Assembly (NCBI GenBank): GCA_964017125.1
Contig: OZ024903.1
Location: 82,879,119-82,943,118 of the forward strand
DNA from: Flabesymbios commensalis
Lineage: Eukaryota > Annelida > Polychaeta > Terebellida > Flabelligeridae
Direction: 5' to 3'
Length of the DNA stretch: 64,000 nucleotides
Part shown: positions 41,790 through 51,863 of the stretch, piece by piece
How positions within the stretch are numbered: position 1 is the first letter of the stretch
Layout: the number at the start of each line of letters is the position of its first letter
Notes under the pieces: model-generated
The model's input: the letters and a program-made list of their open reading frames with translations, nothing else
What the model was told of the DNA's origin: nothing
Databases searched by the model: none
Program-made: the position numbers and the translations under genes

Positions 41790-42521
41790 CATCTACTATT
41801 CCGTTATAACCGTCTAGTTTTTTTATAACGGTTCACTAATCCATTATAACGAGCTACTGTTCCGCTATAACGGTATAGTATGTCGTTATAACGGTCAAGT
41901 ATTCCGTTATAACGACATACTAATCCGTTATAACAGTCTACTATTGTTTTAACGGATTAGTAGACCGTTATAACGGAATAGAAGAGCGTTATAACGAATT
42001 AGTAGACCGTTGTAACGAAATAATAGACCTTTTTAACGGATCAGTAGACCAAAATAGAACAAATTTAGTAGACATTTATAACGGATTAGTAGGCCGTTAC
42101 GGATTAGTAAGCCGTTATAATGGATTTATAGGCCGTCAGAACGAAGTACTAGACCGTTATAACGGGACAGTAGACAGTTATAACGGGATACTAGACCGTT
42201 GTAACTGTATAGTATACCGTTATTACGGAATTTTTGACCGTTATAACAGAAAAGTAGACCGCTATGACGGATTAGTAGACCGTTATAACGGATTAGTGGA
42301 CCGTTATAATGTGATACTAGACCGTTATAACGGAATAGTATACTGCTATAACGAAAGACTTGACCATTTTAACGGATAACAGATTATTAAACAATTATAA
42401 CGGATTATTAAACCGTTATAACAAAATACTAAACTGTTATAACGAGATACTACACCGTTATAACAGAACAGTAGGCCGTTATAACAGAATATTTGACCGT
42501 CATAGCGAAATACTACACCGC
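41790..42521 (+). repeat. 21-bp minisatellite with palindromic core, left part
   Basis: Unit AGACCGTTATAACGGATTAGT (21 bp) with the 12-bp self-complementary core CCGTTATAACGG. From about 41945 units read in the plus sense. Before that (about 41800-41945) the linkers are in the opposite sense (ACTAATCCGTTATAAC), so the array changes polarity. Linkers vary among ATTAGT, AATAGT and GATACT. The LTR retrotransposon interrupts it after CACCGC. Confidence 0.9.
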
Positions 42522-44557
42522 TGTAACGTCACCGTCAGTCAGTGACAAACTGTTTTTATTTACAACATGAAATCGGCTACTAGAGTACCATGTCTTTTTA
42601 TTTCATCCATAGAATTTTCAATAAATCATAAAAATGTTCCCATATGACGGGAGACGAAGTTTCTTTTCAGATAATGATGTTTTTACATCATTTTGGATAA
42701 TCCGAAAAATAGTTGGATAATCCGTAAAAAGTTCGGATAATCAATCCGCAATAATCTCGGTTAAGCAATCCGAGATTTTCTTGGATAGTCTATCTGGGTT
42801 TTTCTTTATTCTTTTGTAATAAATAGTCTATGTAATATTTTCATCAAAACTGGAGACAATGTATTTAATGTGGTAGAAGGATATTTTCACAAGGTTTGGT
42901 TATCCGCAAAAAGTTCGGATAATCAATCCGAAATAATTTCGGATAAGCAATCCGTGATTTTCTCGGATATTCAATCCGATATATTTTCAGATAGTCTTAT
43001 CTCAGTATTTCTTTAGTTCATGTGATAAGTAGATAGTCTAGGCTTTATATGATATCTGCATCATGACTGGAGACAATGTTCTCATGTAATGGAGGAGGAT
43101 TTTCAAAAGGTTTGGTTTATCCGTAAAAAGTTCGGATAATCAATCCGAAATAATTTCGGATAAGCAATCCGTGATTTTCTCGAATATTCAATCCGATAAA
43201 TTTTTCGGATAGTCTTTTTTTTTAGGATTTCTTCAGTTCAATTGATAAGTCTAGGTCTATGTGATATTGGCATCATGACTGTAGACAAGGATTTTCATGT
43301 AATGTAGGATAATATACAAAAGGTTCGGTTATCAGCAAAAAGTTCGGATAATTAATCCGCAATATTTTCGGATATTTAATCCGTTTTTGGATATTTGTGT
43401 CTTATTTGTTCAATATCATCAAATTCAAGGGTATCATACATAGCAATATAGTTTTGGTCCTAATGGCCTATTTGAAAAATAGACTGTTCATCATACATCA
43501 GAGCAAAATTTAGGATAGGCCTAAATTGGATTTTCAGATTTTCAATTCAATATAATTTCATAGATACGGTAATTGTTGTAACATGTACCTCAAAAATTGG
43601 AATATAACAGTAGTCTAATAAATATAAATCAAAATAGTAATTTTTGTAGTGGCAAAATAAAAGCCTAGAAAGGTCTAGGTGTGGTGACTCTCAGAACAAA
43701 GCTGAGAATGATCTGCAGCCCTGACCCAACTCCTTTTATAGGGAAATGCATGAGCCAGATGGAAGCTTTTGATTTATGACGTCACAGTTCATTGTTATAT
43801 TTACATAGCAACTATTATTATTTAATAACAAACTAGACTAGACTAGACTATAGCCTAGGCCTAAACTTTTCAAAGGAATGTTTTTTTTTAAATATAATGT
43901 CAACAATAAAATGTAATAATTCGTCATAATATGCAGAATACTATTTTCTAAAGTTCATTGACATAAACTTTTGGCCTTCTGACTGTCAAAATAATGTTTG
44001 TATAGCAACACAGTCAGTCAAAATCGGGCCCATGTTATGTACTTATTAAATCGTCAAAAAGTGGCGAAAATTCCACCAATACTTTACATTTCATCTAAAA
44101 ACACGGACATATTAAAACCTCTTATATTTGATATTTAACAGTTGAAATCATTTCAATTAATTCTGGTGTATTTTATCACAGACTCGCAAAGTCTGTCGTG
44201 GAAATAGCCGTCGGAGACCTCAATATCGCCCACCGGCAATCACTTGTTCTCTCGCATTTGTCAGTAGATTACTGACACTTTTGGCAAGTTTTAGCGTGGC
44301 TTTATTAATCATAAACAAATGAAAATAATGGTCTAATCAATAGAGGCCTATTCAACTGTAATTTAGCGTGTTTTTGGACATCAAATTATTTTTCAGTTTT
44401 TGACAAATATAGTTTATCATGCAATGCTAGACTGGGGCAAGTTGGCACATCGCATGCGTCGTTAGTCTCTAGTATTTGGTATTTTCAGCATCTGACTGTC
44501 TGAAGCTACATAGCTTATGAAGTATAGTTGTCTGGCGTCTCAAGCTAGGACTTTACA
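42522..44557 (-). repeat. 3' LTR of the Gypsy element
   Basis: 2036 bp, TG..CA ends. It contains three to four tandem units of roughly 210 bp built around TTCGGATAATCAATCCG and TCGGATAAGCAATCCG, between about 42700 and 43390, and TGACGTCA-like text near 43780. Confidence 0.9.
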
Positions 44558-44969
44558 TTGCCCTCTGCTTAAACAACTTCTATGTCCTCATAGAATAAGG
44601 GGTGTGTTTGTATATATATTTTTTTTAGTGCAGGTACAACTTATTATAATATATAATAACACAAAGAACAACAATAATGTTTTTTTTTTGAGTTTCGTTT
44701 CAATTTTTTTTTCTAATGTCAATCCTTCCTCATTTGATTATCCATAGTATTATTTTAAATCTTCATATTTAGGATACATAGTTCATTTCGATGTTTTCTT
44801 TCTTCATTCTTTTCTCAGTAGATTTGTCAAACAAACATATGTACATGTATAATGTTTCTGCTTTTAGCAAATAATGTCTATAAGATCCTTTTATATCAAG
44901 GTAAAACTTACTAAATTTTAATACTGTATAAATCTAGATCTGGATAGCGGTAACACGGGTTTGTATAAA

Positions 44970-45626
44970 TTAAAACAGATCGCTGATGGTGGTATCATTA
45001 ATCATTGGTAATAAAAGTCTCTCATCAGTAATTGAAACTGCTTGGTAGATAATTTTTTCCATCTTAGTGCATTTTTCACAAAGCGGGCTGTAGAACAAAT
45101 TACCGTCTGGATGCTTATGCAATGGACTCAGAACTCTGAAGAATTGGTCGATAGCTGCTCCCAGCTTTAATCTTGTAGAAACTTGGGATTTGACATCACA
45201 TGTGGCTGAAGTTCCCGCCAACACTACCATCTGCCTGCTTAAATCATTCGATTCCTTCATCTGCATCATTAGTTCACTATGTCGAGCATCGGCTCCCCTG
45301 TCATTTCTCTCTAATGTACCATTCATGTCGAGAAAATGACGTGACATGTCCTTGCGAGTTTTGATAAACTCTTCCTCCATTTTTGGCTGTTTCACAATAG
45401 GAGTGGGTTCGTATGGTAGGACTATATCATTAGATGGCACAATCTGTTTTGGCACATATTGTTCTGACTCACAAATAGGTGAAGGGATTGGGGTAAGTAT
45501 ATCAGACGTAATGGTACAGGAAGATGTCTTTTTTGTCTTCTTTGTTTTTGATTTTTCTTGGTGTTTATCAGAATGTTTCTTTTGGCTTTGAGTGGAGAAG
45601 GCACTCACTGGAGTGGAGAGATTCAT
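44970..45626 (-). CDS. Extra frame 3' of pol in the Gypsy element, unrecognised
   Basis: 218 codons, Lys/Ser/Thr-rich at the start, with a predicted hydrophilic body. It contains KPKMEEEFIKTRKDMSRHFL, which may be helical, and a C-x2-C pair (CEKC) near the end. No domain was recognised. It lies between pol and the 3' LTR, where some Gypsy elements carry an additional gene (env or other). No signal peptide or membrane segment is seen, so it is not an evident envelope gene. Confidence 0.5.
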   Translation of the reverse strand: MNLSTPVSAFSTQSQKKHSDKHQEKSKTKKTKKTSSCTITSDILTPIPSPICESEQYVPKQIVPSNDIVLPYEPTPIVKQPKMEEEFIKTRKDMSRHFLDMNGTLERNDRGADARHSELMMQMKESNDLSRQMVVLAGTSATCDVKSQVSTRLKLGAAIDQFFRVLSPLHKHPDGNLFYSPLCEKCTKMEKIIYQAVSITDERLLLPMINDTTISDLF

Positions 45627-45647
45627 TAATGGGTATGTAGTGTCATC

Positions 45648-45944
45648 TTAAGTAGTTCTCTTTTTCTTCTTCTGTATTGGGTTTCCCATAAAATTGAGCG
45701 GATTCTCATCTTGACAAGGGGTGGAGACAGAACTTATAGGGGTGGAAAGGTTTATTAGAGGGGATTTTAATATTTCTTCAGTGGTAGGAACTGTCCTCTT
45801 CAGTTTTGGTTTTGTTGAAGTTAATTTTCTTACTTCCTCATCATCTTGATCATCTTTCTTTTCTTTGTTTTCTTCATTAATTTCCTCTTCAAAAGAGATC
45901 CACTCACTTTCTTTTATCGCAATTCTGGCTTCATTTATTACCAC
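45648..45944 (-). CDS. Extra acidic/basic frame 3' of pol, unrecognised
   Basis: 98 codons rich in Glu, Lys and Asp (EEINEENKEKKDDQDDEE). It shares the text PLINLSTPISSVSTP with the neighbouring frame's NLSTPVSAFSTQ, so the region contains an internal duplication. Function unknown; treated as a fossil part of the element. Confidence 0.4.
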   Translation of the reverse strand: MVINEARIAIKESEWISFEEEINEENKEKKDDQDDEEVRKLTSTKPKLKRTVPTTEEILKSPLINLSTPISSVSTPCQDENPLNFMGNPIQKKKKRTT

Positions 45945-46162
45945 AACATCTTCTTTGTCCTCGTTCCAGACAGCGAGTCCATATGACTCTTCAATTTTTG
46001 ATGCAATTTATAATCACAAGGGAATCGGCCTGTCCAGTCGCAACATGGCAGGGGGCAGCGAAATGGCCAATTCTTCTTTCCCACATGTTTATATATATGT
46101 TTAAATACTGGCTGCTTGGCTTCATTCCTGAACCCACATTTCTTACAAGCATAGACTTTCAT
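45938..46162 (-). CDS. Zinc-finger-like frame 3' of pol in the Gypsy element
   Basis: 74 codons with Cys/His spacing CKKCGF ... HIYKHVG and CPLPCCDW ... HQKLKSH, two potential C2H2-type modules. It lies just downstream of pol in the minus sense. An extra C2H2-like protein is unusual for Gypsy elements, where nucleic-acid binding normally rests on the Gag CCHC knuckle. Assignment is by spacing only. Confidence 0.5.
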   Translation of the reverse strand: MKVYACKKCGFRNEAKQPVFKHIYKHVGKKNWPFRCPLPCCDWTGRFPCDYKLHQKLKSHMDSLSGTRTKKMLW

Positions 46163-46217
46163 TTCTGAAACATAGTGTTTTTGAAAAAATGTCTTAGTAT
46201 TTATTTTTAATTGTTCT

Positions 46218-49200
46218 TTAAATACTTTTTAGTAAATTTTTCACCCAATTGGGTAATTTGTCACCACTGTGTGCCTTTAACTTATCATGATGTACTATAA
46301 CTTTTTTCTTTTTTGCAGATAGTTGAATTTCATAGTCTAGATCAGAGATCTTGCGCGTGACTACAAATGGACCTTTCCAAATGGACTGAAGTTTGGCACA
46401 TTGTTTTGGCTTACGGGTTTCGTTTAAATACCAAACAATAGAACCTGGATGATAACTGTTAAGGGCAATTTTTACATCATGGTTATGACTTTGTCGTAAC
46501 TGACTCTGCTTTAGATTTTCTCGTGCTAATCTGTGAGTCATTTGTATAGTGGTTTTAATCTTCTCTACCTGCTCAACATATGAATTTTGTTCTTCAGGTG
46601 GATCTCCAAACATGAGATTTACTGGTAGACTGATTTCACGCCCAAACATCATCATATTGGGAGTAAAATGTGTGCTCTCATGAATAGATGATCTGTATGC
46701 AGCACCTAGGCATCCAAGATTCAGATCCCAATTTTCTTCCTTTTTCAGATATGATTTTATCATTTTCACTAGGGTTGCATTAAAACGTTCTACCATCCCA
46801 TTACTACAGGGATGTCTGGGTGATGTGCGAATTTTGTCAATTTCTAACAGTTTACACAACTCTTTGAACACTGTGGATTCATAGTTCCTTCCTTGGTCAC
46901 TCATTATTTGTAATGGTGTTCCATATCTTGAAATAAATTCATTGGGGATTACACGGGCTGTAGTTTCTGGTGTAGCATCAGGCACTGCAAATATTTCAAC
47001 CCACTTGGTGAAGTAGTCTTGTATGACTAGAAGATACGTGTTCCCTCGCTGTGTTTTCGGTAGAGGTCCGACAAAATCAGTTCCTATTCTGTCCAGCACA
47101 TTTCCTACTCTCATGTCTCCCATAGGAGCTTTGGCTGCTCTATGGGCTCGTCGATTTATAGCACAAATATCATATTTTTGAACCCATTCAAGAACACTCT
47201 CTTTTTGTTTGAACCAGTAAAAATTCTGCTGAATTTTACCACGTGTTTTCTTATATCCTAAGTGACCAGATATAATACAATTATGACACAGAGCTAAGAT
47301 TTCTTTATGTAGGGATTGTGGTGCTATCAATTTATTTACTCTTGGATAATCTGAGTCTGTTTTAACAAGAACTCCATTTTGTATTTCGAGAGAATCCCAG
47401 CACAACCAAAGATGTCTTGTGGAGGAATTTTTACTTATTATTGTCCTTGACTCTGGTCTGGTTTCAGACTCTTCTTTCCAGTAGATAATTGGTGCTATTT
47501 CCGGGTCATTTAGCTGATGAGCCCGTATTTCACTATTTGAATACTTCTGAATCCATGAACTATCAGTATCATTTTCTGTAGTATTTGTAGACCTTGTGGT
47601 TACACTGTTTATGGTGATTGTCATCTTTTTCTCACACTTTTTACATGGTCCACAATCTAATGATTCTTCAAATTCATAACATCTACATGCATATGGTGGA
47701 CATGGATGTCTGGACATACCATCGGCATTATTGTGAGCTTTTCCCATTCTGTATCCCATTGTGAAATCAAAGGATGCTAATGTTTCTAACCATCTTGCAA
47801 TCTGACCAGTTGGATCTTTTAATTTAAAAATCCACTGAAGAGGTTTGTGATCAGATCTTACCAGAAAATGTCTACCGATCAAATAGTGACGGTAGTAGTT
47901 CATGAAAAATACTACTGCTAAAAGTTCTTTCCTTGTAACACAGTATCGTTGCTCTGATTTATTCAAAGTTCGGCTTCCATAGGCAATTACTTTTTCCTGA
48001 CCATCTTGTTTTTGACTGAGTACAGCACCAATACCTTGATCTGAAGCATCTGTATCTAGAATAAAATCACAGTCTTCTTTTGGATAAGCCATAACTGGAG
48101 ATTGAAGTAACTTGCTTTTTAGTTCATCAAATGCTTTTTGACACTCCTCAGACCAAGAAAACTTTACATTTTTACTTGTTAAGTTTGACAGAGGACGTGC
48201 AATGTGAGAGAAATTTCTCACAAAGCGTCTGTAGTAGGAGCAAAATCCCAGAAATGATCTAATTTCTGTGACAGAAGTAGGCTCAGGCCATGAGCGTAAT
48301 GCTTCGGTTTTCTTAGGATCAGTAGAAAGTCCTTCTTCAGAAATAGTATGTCCTAGGAATAAGACTGATTTTTTGAATAATCTACATTTTGAAGGCTTTA
48401 ATTTAAGTCCTGCTTGCTGAAGTCGACATAAGACTTCTCTCAGCCTCTCGATATGTTCCTCAAAAGTTTTACCAAATACAATAATGTCATCCAGGTATAT
48501 GAGACATGTCTGCCATTGCAGATTGCGAAGGACGGATTCCATACACCTTTCAAATGTACTTGGAGCATTGGACAATCCAAAAGGTAAGACTTTAAATTCA
48601 TATAAGCCTGATTTGCTGATAAATGCAGTTTTCTCTCCATCTTTAGGATGTACTGGTATCTGCCAGTAACCACTAGCTAAGTCCAAAGTTGAGAACCACT
48701 TTGCACCTGATAGAGAGTCAAAACAGTCATCCATTCTTGGTAATGGATAACAATCACCTTTTGTCACTAAGTTCAGTTTTCTGTAGTCAATACAGAACCT
48801 AGTTGTACCATCTTTCTTTTTTACAAGTACAATAGGTGACCCCCATGGCGAATTGGATTCTCGGATTACATCTTTTTCTAGCATTTTCTTTATTTCTTTT
48901 TCTTCTTCCCCTTTAAATGCCACTGGCACTCTATGAGGTCTCTGTTTTATAGGTTGTGCTTCACCAGTATCAATAATGTGCTCTGCTACATTGGTTCTTC
49001 CTAAGTCCATATCATCTTTGGCAAACACACTTGCCATATCTTCAAAAAGTTTGTCTGCTAACAATTTCTCATTGTGGTTCAAATTTTCATAACTATTCTC
49101 TTTCAACTCTGTTATAATCTCTGGAATGCCTGCAGATATATCCTTCGGCCGTGAAGATATATCAAGGTCATTGCTTTTCACAGTTCCAATTCTACGAATA

Positions 49201-50009
49201 CAATCAGTAGAATTGTTTTCATCTTCTTTCATAAAATCGTTTATCTCAGCTATTTCCACTATGTTACCAACATAAGTGTTCTTCCGTAGCTTTACATCAT
49301 ATCTGTTAGGATTCAAGATTCTTATAGGAATGCAACTTTTTCCACTCGAGACAACACAAGTAGCTGTCTTCAGGTTATATCGTTTTTCAAACGCTGGGTT
49401 ACTTTCAATCAGTAAATTCGTTTCAGAACTGTGAATACTTCTTAGAGATCCTTCTATTATTATTTCTGAACAAGTTGGAATAGTGCAATCTTTTAACAAT
49501 CTGACACTTTCTACTCTTGTTCGTTTTTCTTCAATATGTGACTTGACATCATTTTCTGTAGTAATTTTACAATCTTCATCCTGGCATGATTTCTCCATAT
49601 CATCAGAATCGTGTTGTACCTCATTACCAATCAGCAGCTTCTCACTGTTATCTGGTGACCTCTGTTCCTCGGGGATATCTGACAATTCCTTACTGTCATC
49701 TCCATCTTCTAGAGTATCACTTTCTAATGAAGGCATCTCACCATCATTCTCAGAAATTTGAGAAATATCTATATGTCTGTTAATAGATATTTTTTCAGCT
49801 TCAATGTTTTTGTCACATATTTTCAGCTTCTTATCTTTCACTCTAATTTCACAGTTATTTCTCTGAAGAAAATCAAGTCCCAAAATTCCATCATCAGATA
49901 TATCAGCTCCTATAAACTTCTGTTCTGTCTGGATATTTTCGATCTTAAATGGCAAAACAACAGTTCCTTTTAATGGTAATGGAGTACCATCAGCGAGTTG
50001 CAATTTCAA
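46218..50009 (-). CDS. Gypsy Pol: protease end, reverse transcriptase, RNase H, integrase
   Basis: 1263 codons. Order: end of the aspartic protease (GILGLDFL, near residues 42-49; the active-site LIDTGAS text lies just upstream at about 50080-50103). Reverse transcriptase follows (FCIDYRKLN, then the YLDDIIVF catalytic box). Then RNase H (DTDASDQGIGAVLSQ), the integrase HHCC zinc region (begins HNCIISGHLGYKK), and the integrase core (GTDFVGPLP, SDQGRNYES, a later Glu in NGMVERFNA). A short basic C-terminal part follows. Sequence order RT-RH-IN places it in Ty3/Gypsy (Metaviridae). Between protease and RT there is a long Asp/Glu/Ser-rich linker. Confidence 0.93.
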   Translation of the reverse strand: MKLQLADGTPLPLKGTVVLPFKIENIQTEQKFIGADISDDGILGLDFLQRNNCEIRVKDKKLKICDKNIEAEKISINRHIDISQISENDGEMPSLESDTLEDGDDSKELSDIPEEQRSPDNSEKLLIGNEVQHDSDDMEKSCQDEDCKITTENDVKSHIEEKRTRVESVRLLKDCTIPTCSEIIIEGSLRSIHSSETNLLIESNPAFEKRYNLKTATCVVSSGKSCIPIRILNPNRYDVKLRKNTYVGNIVEIAEINDFMKEDENNSTDCIRRIGTVKSNDLDISSRPKDISAGIPEIITELKENSYENLNHNEKLLADKLFEDMASVFAKDDMDLGRTNVAEHIIDTGEAQPIKQRPHRVPVAFKGEEEKEIKKMLEKDVIRESNSPWGSPIVLVKKKDGTTRFCIDYRKLNLVTKGDCYPLPRMDDCFDSLSGAKWFSTLDLASGYWQIPVHPKDGEKTAFISKSGLYEFKVLPFGLSNAPSTFERCMESVLRNLQWQTCLIYLDDIIVFGKTFEEHIERLREVLCRLQQAGLKLKPSKCRLFKKSVLFLGHTISEEGLSTDPKKTEALRSWPEPTSVTEIRSFLGFCSYYRRFVRNFSHIARPLSNLTSKNVKFSWSEECQKAFDELKSKLLQSPVMAYPKEDCDFILDTDASDQGIGAVLSQKQDGQEKVIAYGSRTLNKSEQRYCVTRKELLAVVFFMNYYRHYLIGRHFLVRSDHKPLQWIFKLKDPTGQIARWLETLASFDFTMGYRMGKAHNNADGMSRHPCPPYACRCYEFEESLDCGPCKKCEKKMTITINSVTTRSTNTTENDTDSSWIQKYSNSEIRAHQLNDPEIAPIIYWKEESETRPESRTIISKNSSTRHLWLCWDSLEIQNGVLVKTDSDYPRVNKLIAPQSLHKEILALCHNCIISGHLGYKKTRGKIQQNFYWFKQKESVLEWVQKYDICAINRRAHRAAKAPMGDMRVGNVLDRIGTDFVGPLPKTQRGNTYLLVIQDYFTKWVEIFAVPDATPETTARVIPNEFISRYGTPLQIMSDQGRNYESTVFKELCKLLEIDKIRTSPRHPCSNGMVERFNATLVKMIKSYLKKEENWDLNLGCLGAAYRSSIHESTHFTPNMMMFGREISLPVNLMFGDPPEEQNSYVEQVEKIKTTIQMTHRLARENLKQSQLRQSHNHDVKIALNSYHPGSIVWYLNETRKPKQCAKLQSIWKGPFVVTRKISDLDYEIQLSAKKKKVIVHHDKLKAHSGDKLPNWVKNLLKSI

Positions 50010-50231
50010 GACATCTTCTTTGACAATAATTTTCCTGTCCCTTGGGAGTGAGTCAAACAGTTTCTTGGACAGTATGGTTCTGCTTGCTCCAGTGTCAATT
50101 AAAAAATGGGATGACTACTCCATCAATTTCGCTATTGACATATATCCCTCCTTGAAGATAACTTGACTGATTTATAATAATCTTTTCTTCATTATCATGG
50201 GTCGACACTTGGCCGTCAGTATTGACCCGTT

Positions 50232-51428
50232 CTAGTTTCCCTGCTTTTGTTGGGTTTGGTTTTTCTCACTTCTACTTCTTTCTTTATCCTGCAGCTTCCG
50301 GTTTGGACAGGAATTGGCATAGTGTCCATTCTCGTTACATGCATAACATTTGACATCATTCATATTTCTGTTTGATTTATTTTCATCTCGCTTCTTTTGC
50401 CTGGATTGTTCAGATTTTACTAACTGAGAAACAATATTAGTGAGTTCTTCTACATTTTTTGCCAATTTCTTGATCTGCTCACTTTCCGGTGATTCTTTCT
50501 GTTTTACTGCCTGGATTTTTTCTTCTAAATTTCCATCGTGAATTTCTGTTATATTTCTGACATGTGATTTCTTCTGAAATTGATTTTTCTTTCTGTAGAA
50601 ATAGTATTTTTCTACTTGAGCTACTGCATCATCAAGTGTCTGTGGATGTTTCAAATATTTCACATGAAAGTTCACTTCGTCATCACATAGTCCATCAAAG
50701 AATTGTTTCATCAACATTTCTTCTCTAATTTGGTTTGATAAACCTGATGAGAATGCTTTAATGATCAATGATTTCAAACTGGCAGCATATTGCTTCATGT
50801 TTTCATCTAATTTCAGCTTTCTTGAATGAAATTGATGTTGCAAAGAATCTCTGGTTTCAACAACTCTGAAACGTTGTTCCAAACTATACACAAGATGTTC
50901 ATAATTTTCAAGAATATCAGGTGATAAATCAAATGTGAAATCAGCTGCTTCGTCAAACAAGGCTCCTAAAAGCTGGCCTAATTTCTGCTGCTGTGTCCAT
51001 CTATTGTTGTGTGCAATAGCTGAAAACTGTCTGATATATGTGTCCCATTTCTCTTTACCACTGAACCGAGGTGTCTTGGTAAATGGGCCAGAATGCATTG
51101 ACCTTCTATTATTCCAGACTGGAGTCGCATCTGGAATAGGTCTTGATCTCTCAGATGGTGGATAATTGTAATGTTCACCACCACTAATCATGGTATCATG
51201 TGCTGTATTACAGTGTCTGCTTTGGGTAACTGGTGTTTCAACATGATGTTTTGAATTGCCTCTTTCAAACAATGAATCAGCAGAACATCGCTGATTCTGT
51301 GTTTGGGAGGATTGGATATTGTCTGTCATATATGGACGTTTTGGTCTTGTCATATCTGCATGCATTTGATTTTCTTCATATGGATACATTCGAGCTGACG
51401 TGGTTATGTAATCTCCAGAAGACATCAT
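50232..51428 (-). CDS. Gypsy Gag with CCHC zinc knuckle
   Basis: 398 codons. The middle part (KWDTYIRQFSAIA onwards, about residues 140-290) has the alpha-helical retrotransposon-Gag pattern, including YAASLKSLIIKAF and LMKQFFDGL. A CCHC knuckle CYACNENGHYANSCP stands near the C terminus (about residues 360-375), followed by a basic tail. Gag packages element RNA in a virus-like particle. It is a separate frame from pol. Confidence 0.9.
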   Translation of the reverse strand: MMSSGDYITTSARMYPYEENQMHADMTRPKRPYMTDNIQSSQTQNQRCSADSLFERGNSKHHVETPVTQSRHCNTAHDTMISGGEHYNYPPSERSRPIPDATPVWNNRRSMHSGPFTKTPRFSGKEKWDTYIRQFSAIAHNNRWTQQQKLGQLLGALFDEAADFTFDLSPDILENYEHLVYSLEQRFRVVETRDSLQHQFHSRKLKLDENMKQYAASLKSLIIKAFSSGLSNQIREEMLMKQFFDGLCDDEVNFHVKYLKHPQTLDDAVAQVEKYYFYRKKNQFQKKSHVRNITEIHDGNLEEKIQAVKQKESPESEQIKKLAKNVEELTNIVSQLVKSEQSRQKKRDENKSNRNMNDVKCYACNENGHYANSCPNRKLQDKERSRSEKNQTQQKQGN

Positions 51429-51431
51429 ATC

Positions 51432-51863
51432 TTAAACTGGTATGCTGACAGAAGAAAAGGTCGGCGGATTTTGATAGCTGGAATTCCTTTGCATATTTAG
51501 TAATTCAGTAGTTCTTTGACTAGTTTGATCTTTAACTAATGGGCTGGGAATTGCACTTGATGTTGAATTTGGAGTGCAACTAGATTGTTCACTTTGAGCA
51601 GAACATGTCACAACCATGATGTTTGGATTTTTCTCTATAGGGTCATTTTGATAAGTTATAGGCACACTTTGGCTATTTTCATCAGAATAACTATTACAAT
51701 CTTTAGATCTACTTCGTGTAACAATATCTCTAGTAGCCATTTCGTATAGTCTAGTGGTTTTTTTTTCTTTTAATTTCAAGTTCGTATCACTGATTTTTAT
51801 ATATTTTTTTAAACAAATCCTGTCAACTGCGCCAATTGTAACGTCACCATCAGTCAGTGACAA
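51432..51863 (-). CDS. Leader frame upstream of Gag
   Basis: 143 codons, Ser/Thr/Asn-rich, with no recognised domain. It begins in the 5' LTR edge region and ends a few bases before the gag frame. It may be a leader or an accidental frame; confidence as a gene is low. Confidence 0.35.
   Translation of the reverse strand: MSLTDGDVTIGAVDRICLKKYIKISDTNLKLKEKKTTRLYEMATRDIVTRSRSKDCNSYSDENSQSVPITYQNDPIEKNPNIMVVTCSAQSEQSSCTPNSTSSAIPSPLVKDQTSQRTTELLNMQRNSSYQNPPTFSSVSIPV

Noticed and set aside
44970-45626. Envelope gene of the Gypsy element
   Set aside because: No signal peptide, transmembrane segment or cleavage motif is visible in this frame.
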